From Rhizobiales bacterium UBA1912 (GTDB lineage: Bacteria > Pseudomonadota > Alphaproteobacteria > Rhizobiales > Devosiaceae), in NCBI GenBank assembly GCA_002337455.1, contig DDGC01000023.1:1-64000 (forward strand): a stretch of DNA of 64,000 bases, given 5' to 3'. The translations under genes and the position numbers were made by a program. Within the stretch, counting starts at the first letter, position 1, and every line of letters starts with the position of its first letter. The notes under the pieces were generated by a model. That model was given only the letters and a program-made list of their open reading frames with translations, was not told the origin of the DNA and searched no databases. Shown here one piece after another: positions 34,523 to 43,372 of this stretch.

Positions 34523-35431
34523 CTAGGCCAAAAAGATCTTGAGGCGGTTGCCGGCGGGGTCGTGGGTTTGGAGGCCGGTTTCGATGTCCTCGACGTCCGA
34601 TCCGGCACGGGTCAGGCGGTCGCGAATTTCCGAGAGCGTGTTTTGGTCGGGTACGACGATTTCGAACCAGCGCAGCCCGGCTGCACCGGCAGGCGGCATC
34701 GAGGGGTTGCGGCCGGCCCAGATGTTGAAGGCCAGAATGTGGGGGGCGTAGTCGAGATTGACGTCGCCCATGCCGTAGCGGCGCGAGAGGAGCTGGCCGG
34801 CAAAGCCGATCTGGTCGCGGTAAAAACCCATGGCGGTGTCGAGGTCGTCGACATGGACATGGACGTGGCCGATGCGGGTGCCCGCGGGCATTGGGGCGAA
34901 CGGGGTTTCATCGCCGTCGAGTTCGGCCAACAGCCCGGGGACGTCGATGGGCTCGCGGCCCGAATGGGGCTGACCATCGGGGGTTACGGCCATCAACTCG
35001 TCGTGCTCGACGAATTTGCCGCGCCATGGGGTTTCGAAGGTGATTTCGATGCCGTTGCCGTCCAAATCCCAGAGATAGAGCGCTTCCGAGACCAGGTGAT
35101 CGGTGGGCGAGATGCGTACGCGGGCGGCAATGGCCCGGTTGAGGGTACGGGCGAAATCGCGGCGGGTGGGGACGTGGATGGCGACGTGGTAGAGCCCGAC
35201 AGTGTGGGGCGCCACCGGTTCGCTGGCGCCGGTTTCGAGCACGACGAGCACCTTGCCGCCCGCGCCCAGTTCGAGCCGGTCGGAGGTGCGATCAATGAGG
35301 GTGAGGCCGACGACGTCGCGCCAGATGGAAAGGGCGCGTTCGGGATCTGTGACCGCGATATGGATTTGTCCCAAATGGGTCCCGGTGGGAACTAGAAGCG
35401 GGGTCGCGACGCTGGGTTTGGTGTCGAGCAT
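34523..35431 (-). CDS. VOC-family extradiol dioxygenase-like protein (CatE type)
   Basis: A 302-residue protein with two VOC modules (LGQIHIAVTDPERALSIWRDVVGL at about 20-43 and IGHVHVHVDDLDTAMGFYRDQIGF at about 187-210). Metal ligands are likely His in GLYHVAIHV and Glu in NGIEITFETPW, as in CatE/YfiE catechol-2,3-dioxygenase-like proteins. Substrate unknown. It converges on the RidA gene across repeat R1 and lies 80 bases downstream of the GntR gene. Confidence 0.83.
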   Translation of the reverse strand: MLDTKPSVATPLLVPTGTHLGQIHIAVTDPERALSIWRDVVGLTLIDRTSDRLELGAGGKVLVVLETGASEPVAPHTVGLYHVAIHVPTRRDFARTLNRAIAARVRISPTDHLVSEALYLWDLDGNGIEITFETPWRGKFVEHDELMAVTPDGQPHSGREPIDVPGLLAELDGDETPFAPMPAGTRIGHVHVHVDDLDTAMGFYRDQIGFAGQLLSRRYGMGDVNLDYAPHILAFNIWAGRNPSMPPAGAAGLRWFEIVVPDQNTLSEIRDRLTRAGSDVEDIETGLQTHDPAGNRLKIFLA

Positions 35432-35511
35432 GGTGTTATCTCCGTGGCGGGCCGGCTGGCCCGCATGGCAATTGATCGTTGCCCTTAAGATAACGTCGAT
35501 GAGCGTTCTGA

Positions 35512-36294
35512 TTAAGTGGACGGAACGCGACGGATTGTTGCCAAATCGCGAATAACGCCGGACTGGACAGGGCCGCGATTGGCCACGCGGGACACGAAAA
35601 GTTCGGGGTGACGGTCGGCCAGGGCTTCGGTTTCTCTGATCATGCCATCGAGATGGACATGCATGGCGCGGGCCACCTTCTCGCCCTTTCCCGCCTTTAT
35701 CTCGGCGACGATATTGGCGTGTTCCTCAATGCCGACGGCGATGCGGCGGATGGTGTTGGTCATCTGCCGGGCGCGGTCGAGGTTGTTACGGGCAGTATCG
35801 ACGACGGCCTTCATGCGCCTGTAGTCCAGCGCGTTCAAAAGCTCATCGTGAAACTCAAGATCGAGACGATGGAAGGTTTCGCGATCCTCGTTGCGGGTGC
35901 TTTCGCGCTGGGCTTCGATATTGGCCTCAAGCCGCTCGACGAGACCGGGCGGGCGGCGGGAAGCGAGCGTGCGAACGGCCTCACCCTCCAGAGCCTTGCG
36001 GATGAAGATGTATTCCTTGATGGCGCCCAGCGAGAGGAACGAAACGACAGTGCCGCGCTGGGGGAGGATATCGAGCAGTCCTTCGGCCTCCAGCCTGGCA
36101 AAAGCTTCGGCCACCGGAGAACGCGATACGCCCAGGCGCGCGCATATCTGGGATTTGTCGAGCATGGTGCCGGGGGGCAATCGCAGATCGATGATAGCGT
36201 TACGCAGTTGCGCCGCCACCCGGGCGGCCATCGAACCACGCTGCATTTCAGCAGAACTGGACAGGAAGGAATAGGTCGTTTCGGCGGTATCCAT
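35512..36294 (-). CDS. GntR-family (FCD) transcriptional regulator
   Basis: A 260-residue regulator with an N-terminal winged helix (residues about 22-90; ICARLGVSRSPVAEAFARLEAEGLLDILPQRGTVV) and an FCD domain with RLDLEFHDELLNA and EEHANIVAEIKAGKGE. ATG 36294 gives a typical start. It is divergent from the gabD-like gene, so it likely controls it and itself. A candidate operator is at 36335-36360. Confidence 0.88.
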   Translation of the reverse strand: MDTAETTYSFLSSSAEMQRGSMAARVAAQLRNAIIDLRLPPGTMLDKSQICARLGVSRSPVAEAFARLEAEGLLDILPQRGTVVSFLSLGAIKEYIFIRKALEGEAVRTLASRRPPGLVERLEANIEAQRESTRNEDRETFHRLDLEFHDELLNALDYRRMKAVVDTARNNLDRARQMTNTIRRIAVGIEEHANIVAEIKAGKGEKVARAMHVHLDGMIRETEALADRHPELFVSRVANRGPVQSGVIRDLATIRRVPST

Positions 36295-36334
36295 TCGGCC
36301 CGTCGTCAAATCGGCGCTGGGGGCAATTATAACA

Positions 36335-36360
36335 GTTTTGCTGAAACTGACCAGTAAAAC
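36335..36360. promoter_or_regulatory. Imperfect inverted repeat between GntR and gabD-like genes
   Basis: GTTTTGCTG and CAGTAAAAC pair at eight of nine positions around an eight-base spacer. It lies in the divergent intergenic region and is a plausible GntR site; support is weak. Confidence 0.35.
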
Positions 36361-36438
36361 CAAAAGCCCGCTTCGTCCCTGTTGCCATTGGGCAATTTGA
36401 GGCGTTCAATTGCAAAAAACACTTTAAGGAGGCTCCCC

Positions 36439-37914
36439 ATGACCCTGACGTCCGCGCTCACCGACCGGCTCAAGGAACCGCGGCTGGTTGCAGCCGGCGG
36501 CTTTATCGACGGCAAGTGGAACACGGTCTCCTCGCGCGGCAAGGTGTTTCGGGTGGCCAATCCTGCGACGGGCGAAGTGCTGGCGCAGATCCCCGACCTT
36601 TCGACCCATGCAACGCGTGAGGCGATCGATGCCGCCCATGCGGCTCAGCCGGGCTGGGCGGCAAAATCGGCAAAGGAGCGCGCCGACCTGCTCAAGAAAC
36701 TCAACAGGCTGATGGTGGAGAATGCCGACGATCTCGCCACCATCCTGACGCTCGAAATGGGCAAGCCCTGGAAAGAAGCGCGCGGGGAAATCCTTTACGG
36801 CGCGAGCTTTATCGAATGGTTCGCCGAAGAAGCGCGCCGGATCTATGGCGATACGATTCCCGGGCATACTGCCAATACCAGGATCACCGTCATCAAGCAG
36901 CCGGTGGGCGTGGTGGGGGTCATCACGCCCTGGAATTTCCCCAACGCGATGATCGCGCGCAAGCTGGCGCCGGCGCTGGCGGCGGGATGCACAGTGGTTT
37001 CCAAGCCCGCTTCGGAAACCCCGCTGTCGGCCCTGGCCATTGCCCGGCTCATGGAATGGGCGGGTTTCCCCCCGGGCGTGTTCAACATTGTTCCGGGCAC
37101 CGATTCGGCGGCCATCGGGGAGGAGCTTTGCGCCAATCCCAAGGTCGCCAAGATCAGCTTTACGGGCTCGACAAATGTCGGAAAAATCCTGATGCGGCAG
37201 TGCGCTGACGGGATCAAGCGCATGAGCATGGAGCTGGGCGGCAACGCGCCGTTCATCGTTTTCGACGATGCCGATGTGGATGCGGCGGTCGAGGGGGCCA
37301 TAGCGTCCAAATTCCGCAATGCCGGCCAGACGTGCGTCTGTGCCAACCGCGTCTATGTGCAGGCGGGCATTCACGACGCCTTCGTCGCGCGTCTTAAAGA
37401 CAAAATGGCCGAACTCAAGCTCGGCAATGGCATGGAAGAGGGGATCGAACTGGGTCCGCTGATCACCGACAAGGCGGTGGGCAAGGTCGAGGAGCTTGTG
37501 GGCGACGCCAGACAAAAGGGCGCCGACGTGGTCATGGGCGGCGCGCCGACCGGGGAGCGTACCTTTTATCCACCCACGCTTCTGGTGGGCGCGACCAAGG
37601 ACATGCGGCTGGCGCGCGAGGAAATCTTTGGCCCGGTTGCGCCGGTTTTCAAGTTCGAGACCGTCGAGGAGGCAATCGAATTGGCCAATGCCACCGAATT
37701 CGGGCTGGCGGCCTATTTCTATGGCAAGGATATCTCGAAGGTGACCAGGGTCACCGAAGCGTTGGAGTACGGGATCATCGGTATCAATACGGGGATGATT
37801 TCCACCGAAGTGGCCCCGTTCGGCGGGGTCAAGCAGTCGGGCTTTGGCCGGGAAGGCTCCAAGTACGGTATCGAGGATTACCTCAACATCAAATATCTCT
37901 GCCTTGCCGTGTAA
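36439..37914 (+). CDS. gabD: NAD(P)-dependent succinate-semialdehyde dehydrogenase
   Basis: A 491-residue aldehyde dehydrogenase. It has PWNFP (cofactor), FTGSTNVGK, general-base Glu in MELGGNAPFIVFDDAD, catalytic Cys in NAGQTCVCANR and the C-terminal GGVKQSGFGREGSKYGIEDYLNIKYLCL that is characteristic of GabD. It oxidises succinate (or glutarate) semialdehyde for the TCA cycle. AGGAGG precedes ATG 36439. No GABA transaminase lies beside it; regulation is probably by the divergent GntR protein. Confidence 0.9.
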   Translation: MTLTSALTDRLKEPRLVAAGGFIDGKWNTVSSRGKVFRVANPATGEVLAQIPDLSTHATREAIDAAHAAQPGWAAKSAKERADLLKKLNRLMVENADDLATILTLEMGKPWKEARGEILYGASFIEWFAEEARRIYGDTIPGHTANTRITVIKQPVGVVGVITPWNFPNAMIARKLAPALAAGCTVVSKPASETPLSALAIARLMEWAGFPPGVFNIVPGTDSAAIGEELCANPKVAKISFTGSTNVGKILMRQCADGIKRMSMELGGNAPFIVFDDADVDAAVEGAIASKFRNAGQTCVCANRVYVQAGIHDAFVARLKDKMAELKLGNGMEEGIELGPLITDKAVGKVEELVGDARQKGADVVMGGAPTGERTFYPPTLLVGATKDMRLAREEIFGPVAPVFKFETVEEAIELANATEFGLAAYFYGKDISKVTRVTEALEYGIIGINTGMISTEVAPFGGVKQSGFGREGSKYGIEDYLNIKYLCLAV

Positions 37915-38006
37915 CTCCCAAGCGTAGTCCGCCGCGCTTGGCGCTTACCGCCCGTTAGAACCTGTTGCCTATCGTCTGCCCCAGAGGGCGTGGAGACGAT
38001 TCGGCG

Positions 38007-38546
38007 ATGCGAGTGAGAACGGGTTTTGGGCAGGCGCGGTTTGTTTCGCAGCCAAGGCGGCGGGCGCCTATGGTGCTGGAACCGCTGGTTGCGCTGATTG
38101 CGGTGGCGGCGCTTGGCTGGGTGGCCATCGAGCAGGGATATGTCGAGGTTCCGGGGTTCGAATTGCCCCGCGCGACTTCGGGCGCAGGCTATGAGGCGGT
38201 TGCCCACCATTTTTCGCTGTGCGCGGGGAGTGGGGGCACCTGCGTGATCGATGGAGACACGATCCGCATCGAGGGGCAATCGGTCAGGATTGCCGATATC
38301 GACACGCCCGAGGTGCGCGACTATGGCTGCGCCGAGGAAAAGGCGCTTGGCGATATGGCCACGCTGCGGATGCTCGAACTGGTCAACGCGGGTGGGTTCA
38401 CCATGACGCTCTGGGACCATCGCGACGAGGACATGTATGGCCGCAAGCTGCGCGTGCTCGAACGCGATGGGCAATCGCTGGGCATGATGCTGGTTGCCGA
38501 GGGCCTGGCGCGCCCGTGGGGCGGCGCACGGCGGAGCTGGTGCTAG
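38007..38546 (+). CDS. Thermonuclease-family (SNase-like) protein
   Basis: A 179-residue protein with an N-terminal hydrophobic segment (EPLVALIAVAALGWVAI), so it is exported or membrane-anchored, followed by an SNase domain: CVIDGDTIRIEGQSVRIADIDTPE, RMLELVNAGG and MYGRKLRVLERDGQSLGMMLVAEGLARPW. Of the SNase active-site residues, Asp in DGDT and the D-Y-GR segment are seen. The start could also be ATG 38070. It lies between gabD and repeat R2 and shows no operon partner. Confidence 0.82.
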   Translation: MRVRTGFGQARFVSQPRRRAPMVLEPLVALIAVAALGWVAIEQGYVEVPGFELPRATSGAGYEAVAHHFSLCAGSGGTCVIDGDTIRIEGQSVRIADIDTPEVRDYGCAEEKALGDMATLRMLELVNAGGFTMTLWDHRDEDMYGRKLRVLERDGQSLGMMLVAEGLARPWGGARRSWC

Positions 38547-38554
38547 GGGCGTGC

Positions 38555-38679
38555 GGGGATCAGGTGACGGCCGGCTGCAAACGGCACCTATCTGCGCTTC
38601 CGGCACTCACGTACCACAAGGTACGCTCCGTTCCGGTTCTCGATAGGCACTATTTTCGCTCGACCCTGACCTGATCCCC
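38555..38679. repeat. Hairpin repeat R2 (about 125 bp)
   Basis: The ends are inverted repeats GGGGATCAGGT / ACCTGATCCCC. The interior matches R1 (34395-34513) in long blocks. Internal arms CCTATC / GATAGG replace TGGTCT / AGATCA of R1, so pairing is kept while sequence changes. It lies between the nuclease gene and the converging DoxX gene. Confidence 0.8.
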
Positions 38680-38695
38680 ACACACCCTAAATATC

Positions 38696-39088
38696 CTAGG
38701 CCTTCTCGCGCATGCCGTCGATGCTCCAGGCTCCGGGGCCGGCGAAGACGAAATAGAGGAAGACGAAGCAATAGAGGATGGCGAAGCCGCCCATGTTGGA
38801 GGCCGGGAAAAAGTTCATCGGCGCGTGGGCCATCCAGTAAGCGACGGCCATGAAGCCGCAAAGGATGAAGGCGGTCGGACGGATCAGCAGCCCCAGCACG
38901 ATGAGCAGGCCGCCCAGGGCTTCGAGGATGCCGGCCGTCGTCATCAGCGCATCGAGCGGTGGCATTTCCATGGGCGCGGCGGGAAAGCCGAACAGTTTTT
39001 GCGTACCCGACTGGATAAAGAGCAGGCCGGTGACGATGCGCAGGGCGGCAAGAGCCTGCGGCGCGTAGCGGGAAAGTGTCGTCTGCAT
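38696..39088 (-). CDS. DoxX family membrane protein
   Basis: A 130-residue protein with four hydrophobic segments and the DoxX signature: LAALRIVTGLLFIQSGTQKLFGFP, GILEALGGLLIVLGLLIRPTAFIL and NFFPASNMGGFAILYCFVFLYFVFAGPGAWSID. DoxX proteins act in thiosulfate:quinone oxidoreduction or redox stress complexes; many are of unknown role. ATG 39088 has GGAGG upstream. It follows the slyX-like gene by about 100 bases on the same strand. Confidence 0.9.
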   Translation of the reverse strand: MQTTLSRYAPQALAALRIVTGLLFIQSGTQKLFGFPAAPMEMPPLDALMTTAGILEALGGLLIVLGLLIRPTAFILCGFMAVAYWMAHAPMNFFPASNMGGFAILYCFVFLYFVFAGPGAWSIDGMREKA

Positions 39089-39189
39089 TTGCGGTATCCT
39101 CCGATTTCGCAAGGCGATGGCTGTCATCGCGATAAGCAGAGGACGAAGCATGCGTGTCGGCGCCGACAGAGGCAATTATTTTCCTGGTC

Positions 39190-39402
39190 TCAGTAGTGCG
39201 GCGGAGGGGGCTCGGCCTTGCCGGTGCGGGCGAGCTGTTCGACGGCGGCAATCTGGTCGTCGATCATGGCAAGCTGGCGCTTGAGCCTGTCGATTTCCCG
39301 CCACTGGCCGGCGATGACGGCGCTCAACTCCTCGATGGTCTGATCCTGATGGGCCAGGCGTTCTTCGAGGGCGACGAGCCGCTGTTCGGGGATGTCGGCC
39401 AT
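39190..39402 (-). CDS. slyX: SlyX family protein
   Basis: A 70-residue coiled-coil protein. It reads RLVALEERLAHQDQTIEELSAVIAGQWREIDRLKRQLAMI and ends in a Pro-rich EPPPPHY tail, exactly the SlyX layout. Function is unknown. It starts 13 bases after the acetyltransferase stop, probably in one transcript. Confidence 0.92.
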   Translation of the reverse strand: MADIPEQRLVALEERLAHQDQTIEELSAVIAGQWREIDRLKRQLAMIDDQIAAVEQLARTGKAEPPPPHY

Positions 39403-39415
39403 TGCTGGGTGGTCC

Positions 39416-39808
39416 TTAGTCGATTGTCAAAACCCCGGCGTCGGTGGGCGTGAAGCCGCAGGAAAGGTAGAAATCGCGCAGATGGGGATCGAAGTCCACA
39501 TGCACTTTCTGCAATCCGCGCTTGCGGGCGACCTCGAGGGCCGCTTCTACCATGGACTGGCCGATCCCGTGGTCGCGAAATTCGGGGTGGACGCAGGCGT
39601 CGACCAGAAAACCATGGATGCCGCCGTCCCAGGCCATGTTGGTAAAGCCGATGATGCGGTCGCCAAGATAGGCGCCGACATGGGTGAGGCTGCGGGTCAG
39701 GATGGACTGGAAATCGGCAACGCCATCGACCTCCCAGGTGGCCCGCCAGAGATCGGACAATTCACGCTGGCTGGGAAACGGATCGATCCTTACGTCGACG
39801 ACGTCCAT
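39416..39808 (-). CDS. GNAT-family N-acetyltransferase
   Basis: A 130-residue acetyltransferase with the acetyl-CoA loop VDACVHPEFRDHGIGQSMVEAALEVARKRG and the C-terminal HVDFDPHLRDFYLSCGF motif. Its substrate is unknown. It leads a short minus-strand group with slyX and diverges from the PfkB kinase gene; the 184 bases between them hold no clear operator. Confidence 0.88.
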   Translation of the reverse strand: MDVVDVRIDPFPSQRELSDLWRATWEVDGVADFQSILTRSLTHVGAYLGDRIIGFTNMAWDGGIHGFLVDACVHPEFRDHGIGQSMVEAALEVARKRGLQKVHVDFDPHLRDFYLSCGFTPTDAGVLTID

Positions 39809-39992
39809 GACAATTCCTCGTGCTCAAATGAAAAAAGTATCAAGGACACAATGTTTCCCCGCGGCAAAGGTTGCAGCGCCGGGCGCTTGTGTATCCGGGT
39901 GCGACTTTAGTTGCATAAACATCTGCTCATGATCTTGGCGAATGCCCGGAGCTTCGTGTAGAGAGGCCGGGCTGTGATACGGGGAGGATGCG

Positions 39993-40952
39993 ATGTTCGT
40001 GGTTGCAGGGGAAAGTCTCATCGATCTTGTCGCCAGGCCGCAAGAGGCGGGCGTGGCGATGGAAATGAGCGCCCATGACGGCGGATCGCCCTATAACTGC
40101 GCCATCGCGCTGGCCCGCCTGGGGCAGACATCGGGGTTCTTGTGCCCGATCTCCAAGGATACCTTCGGCGATCTGCTCATGGGGCCGCTCGATGCTGCCG
40201 GGGTCGTTCCGCTGATTGCAGAGCGGTCCGAGTGCAACACGACGCTTGCCGTGGTGACGCGCAATGCCAGGGGGCTGCCGGCTTATGCCTTTTATCGCAA
40301 GGGGACAGCAGAGCGCGATATTTCGCGCGACAAGCTGATGGCGGCACTGCCCGAAACGATCGATGTTTTCCAGATCGGCGGGTTTTTGCCCATCGAGCCC
40401 GAGGATGCCGAAATATGGCTCGATGTGGTTGAGCAGGTGGCGAGCCGTGGCGCGGTCCTCTCGATCGATCCTAACGTGCGGCCATCGCTGATTTCAGATT
40501 TTGACGGGTACAAGCGCCGGTTGGACGCATTTCTCGACATGGCCCATATCGTGAAAGTGTCTGACGAGGATCTTGCCACGCTGGACGGTTCGCTGAGCAT
40601 CGAAGCGCATGCAAAAGCATTGCTGGCGCGGCCCCATGTCGAGCTTGTGGTGGTGACGATGGGCGAGGACGGATCGCGAGCGTTTACGGCTTCTGCCGAA
40701 GCGGCTGCGCCGATCCATCGTCCGGAAAAATTCGGCGACACGGTGGGCGCGGGCGACAGCCTGATGGCGGGCGTACTGACCGCGCTTGCCGATCGCGACG
40801 CGCTGGCCGTGGGCCGATTGGGCGCGCTCGACGCGCAGGCGCTGGAAGAAGTACTCAGATTTGGCGCGGTGACGGCTGGGCTCAATTGCGGCTTTGTGGG
40901 CTGCAACCCGCCGAGCCGGACAGAAGTTGAGACGGTGCTTAAAAGTGGCTGA
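39993..40952 (+). CDS. PfkB-family carbohydrate kinase (fructokinase-like)
   Basis: A 319-residue ribokinase-fold enzyme. It has GGSPYNCAIALARLG near the N-terminus, SIDPNVRPSL in the middle and the catalytic GDTVGAGDSLMAGVL motif (anion hole and Asp base). Such kinases phosphorylate fructose or related ketoses; the exact sugar is not evident. It stands alone on the plus strand, followed by a small secreted protein 67 bases downstream. Confidence 0.88.
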   Translation: MFVVAGESLIDLVARPQEAGVAMEMSAHDGGSPYNCAIALARLGQTSGFLCPISKDTFGDLLMGPLDAAGVVPLIAERSECNTTLAVVTRNARGLPAYAFYRKGTAERDISRDKLMAALPETIDVFQIGGFLPIEPEDAEIWLDVVEQVASRGAVLSIDPNVRPSLISDFDGYKRRLDAFLDMAHIVKVSDEDLATLDGSLSIEAHAKALLARPHVELVVVTMGEDGSRAFTASAEAAAPIHRPEKFGDTVGAGDSLMAGVLTALADRDALAVGRLGALDAQALEEVLRFGAVTAGLNCGFVGCNPPSRTEVETVLKSG

Positions 40953-41019
40953 ACGGCATATTGCCGCCCGATTGTTCAAAGAGGCTTTGCCCCAACGTTT
41001 CCGACAAGGACCCTTTGCC

Positions 41020-41589
41020 ATGAAAACGCTGCTGGCCGCCCTCGCTGCTTTCTCGCTCGGTGCCACGCCCATCATGGCGCAGGCGATAAGCGAATACACG
41101 CAGTACGATCTCGATGCCGATTGCAGCCTGATTTCCCGCGCGCCGGACAATGAGGGCGAGTGGGCCGATTTCGTGTGCACGGGGCATGCGGGGTATCCGT
41201 TCGTTTTGCGCACGTCGGACGGACGCGACAGCGTCACTTACGGTTTTGCCACGGAATCGGGCATGGCGACATTCGGGCGGTTCAACTACGCCAATGAAAC
41301 AGTGGAATGGCGGGTGCGGCTGGACAGGAACACCGAGCGGCCCGTTGCGGCAATCCAGCGCTGGTTCATCGCCGACGAAATGGGCGACTGGACGCGGCAG
41401 CTTCTCGTGGTTTCCAAGGTCGGCCAGCCCGATGGCGGCGGCGCGTGCGCCATGGCCTATGTGGCCACCACCGAAGGGGCGAATGAACGCGCGCGGCAAC
41501 TGGCTGACAGTCTGGTGGACGGGTTCGAATGCGGCAGTACCGCGCCCACGATTGAAGACGGGGTCAGAGAGATCGTCGGCGACCGCTAG
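41020..41589 (+). CDS. Uncharacterised secreted protein
   Basis: A 189-residue protein with a clear signal peptide (MKTLLAALAAFSLGATPIMAQA) and no family I can name. The mature part has four cysteines (in DADCSLIS, DFVCTGH, GGACAMAY and GFECGS), consistent with two disulfides in the periplasm, and a Trp-containing strand TVEWRVRL. An AAGGA site lies about nine bases before ATG 41020. It may be co-transcribed with the kinase gene. Confidence 0.75.
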   Translation: MKTLLAALAAFSLGATPIMAQAISEYTQYDLDADCSLISRAPDNEGEWADFVCTGHAGYPFVLRTSDGRDSVTYGFATESGMATFGRFNYANETVEWRVRLDRNTERPVAAIQRWFIADEMGDWTRQLLVVSKVGQPDGGGACAMAYVATTEGANERARQLADSLVDGFECGSTAPTIEDGVREIVGDR

Positions 41590-41925
41590 GTTGAATCGAC
41601 ATTTGACCTGCATACGGGCAAGGCCACAAAACGTCCTCCTCACCATCGTCATCCCGGGCCCGACCGGGGGATCCAGTAACCGGCAGCGTTGCGGCTCCAT
41701 CTCAAATGCGGAGTGTACTGGGCCCCGGCTCAAGGCCGGGGTGACACAGGTGGGTTTGAGAGGTCGGTATATCACCTCATGCCAATGTCGATTGTTCCTA
41801 GAGCCGATAACTTTTTAGAGGGAAGGTGTCGGCGCGGGCCTTGGTTCTGCGTCCTTGCTGGTGAGCGTTTGGTGATTGCCGATGGGTAGCACCGGACGTA
41901 ATGTCGCAGCGCGAACGATCCGGAC
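41590..41925. other. Intergenic stretch with palindromic repeats
   Basis: These 336 bases contain no supported gene. They hold a CCCGGGCCCGACCGGGGGATCCAG palindrome-like element near 41652-41675 and REP-like copy 2 (41711-41760). The rest is the upstream region of the MFS gene. Confidence 0.6.
41711..41760. repeat. REP-like palindromic repeat, copy 2
   Basis: GTACTGG-GCCCCGGCTCAAG-GCCGGGGTGAC... continues into AGGTGGGTTTGAG, matching copy 1 at 23876-23930 with a few differences. The CCCCGGC / GCCGGGG stem is conserved. Confidence 0.75.
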
Positions 41926-43272
41926 ATGGCCATGACCCCCTTCCATCAGATTCTGGGCAACAACCTTGTTGCCAACATCACGAACTTCACAGTGTGGTTC
42001 GCGATCACCTTCTGGATTTTCATCGAGACCCAGTCGGTGTTTGCGACGGGCATGGTCGCCGGGATCTATCTGGTGTTCACGGCGGCGTTCGGGTTCTGGC
42101 TCGGATCGATCGTCGATCACAATTCCAAGCGCATATCGATGATGGGATCGAGCCTTGTGTCGTTCCTGTTCTATGTCGCGGCGATCGGTATGCTGCTCGC
42201 CGAGCCCGAAGGGGCGTTTACCGACCCGTTCGGGCCGTATCTCTGGGTGTTCGTGCTGCTGGTCATGCTGGGGGTGATCGCGGGCAATATCCGGTCCATC
42301 GCGCTACCGACGCTGGTGACCATCATGATACCCGAGGACGAGCGCGACAAGGCGAACGGGCTGGTGGGGATGGTGACCGGGATCGGGTTTTTGACCACAT
42401 CGGTGATCTCGGGCTTTCTGGTTGCGTGGGGTGGAATGTGGCTGGTGCTCATTCTGGCGCTGGCGTCCACGACGCTGGTTTTCGTCCATCTGGGCTTCTT
42501 GCGGGTGAACGAAGGGCGTCCGGTGCCGACCGAGGGCGAGGTGCAGGCGCCGCGTACGGTGGACATCGCAGGCACAATCGCGGTGATCGCGGCGGTGCCG
42601 GGGCTGTTCGCGCTGATCTTTTTTGCCACGTTCAACAATTTCCTCGGCGGCATCTTCATGGCGCTGCTCGATGCTTATGGGCTCTCGCTGGTTTCGGTCG
42701 AGGTCTGGGGGTTGCTGTTCGGGGTGCTTTCGACGGCGTTCATCATTTCGGGGCTGGTGATCTCGCGGACCGGGCTGGGCAAGAACCCGCTTCGGACGTT
42801 GCTGCTGGTCAACCTCGTCACCTGGGCGGTGTGCTGCGTTTTCACGCTGCAACCTTCGATCTGGCTGCTGACGGCGGGGTGTTTCGTCTGGATGTTCATG
42901 GCGCCCTATGCCGAGGCGGCCGAGCACACGACGCTGCAAAAGGTCGTGCCGCTGGAGCGGCAGGGGCGGGTGTTCGGCTTTGCCCAATCGGTCGAACAGG
43001 CGGCCTCGCCGCTGACCGCGTTTCTGATCGGGCCCTATACCCAGTTCGTGGTCATCCCGTTCATGACCGATGGGCAGGGGGCGCAAACGATTGGCGGGTG
43101 GTTCGGGACCGGGCCGGATCGCGGCATTGCGCTGGTCTTTACAGTGGCCGGGCTGATCGGGGTTCTGGTGACCATTCTGGCGCTCAATTCACGGCCCTAT
43201 AAGCGGCTTTCGGCGTTCTATGCCGGGGCGCCCGAGAGTGAAGAGGCGGTCGAGGGGCCGAAGCCTGCCTAG
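41926..43272 (+). CDS. MFS transporter
   Basis: A 448-residue membrane protein with about 12 hydrophobic segments. The MFS motif-A-like loop DHNSKRISMMGSS follows segment 2, and DERDKANGLVGM and LERQGRVFGFAQSVEQAASPLTAFLIGP resemble EntS/enterobactin-exporter-like MFS members. It is probably an exporter of an unknown small molecule. ATG 41932 is an alternative start. It is isolated between repeats and converges on the mod operon. Confidence 0.87.
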   Translation: MAMTPFHQILGNNLVANITNFTVWFAITFWIFIETQSVFATGMVAGIYLVFTAAFGFWLGSIVDHNSKRISMMGSSLVSFLFYVAAIGMLLAEPEGAFTDPFGPYLWVFVLLVMLGVIAGNIRSIALPTLVTIMIPEDERDKANGLVGMVTGIGFLTTSVISGFLVAWGGMWLVLILALASTTLVFVHLGFLRVNEGRPVPTEGEVQAPRTVDIAGTIAVIAAVPGLFALIFFATFNNFLGGIFMALLDAYGLSLVSVEVWGLLFGVLSTAFIISGLVISRTGLGKNPLRTLLLVNLVTWAVCCVFTLQPSIWLLTAGCFVWMFMAPYAEAAEHTTLQKVVPLERQGRVFGFAQSVEQAASPLTAFLIGPYTQFVVIPFMTDGQGAQTIGGWFGTGPDRGIALVFTVAGLIGVLVTILALNSRPYKRLSAFYAGAPESEEAVEGPKPA

Positions 43273-43307
43273 AGCCTTCAGGAGCGCCGGCGCTTCGCCC
43301 AGTGCCC

Positions 43308-43336
43308 ATGGATCCCGGCTTTCGCCGGGAAAGCGC
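43308..43336. repeat. Short palindromic element / possible terminator
   Basis: ATCCCGGC-TTTC-GCCGGGAAAG (CCCGGC / GCCGGG stem) lies 35 bases after the MFS stop and before the converging modB. It resembles the REP-like family and may act as a terminator for both genes. Confidence 0.5.
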
Positions 43337-43372
43337 TGGAAGCAAATTCGGTTCTGAGTGAACCTTAAGCTC

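Noticed and set aside
41901..43202. A 433-codon plus-strand frame overlapping the MFS gene
   Set aside because: Rich in Arg, Gly and His with no membrane pattern; the other frame is a classic 12-segment transporter.
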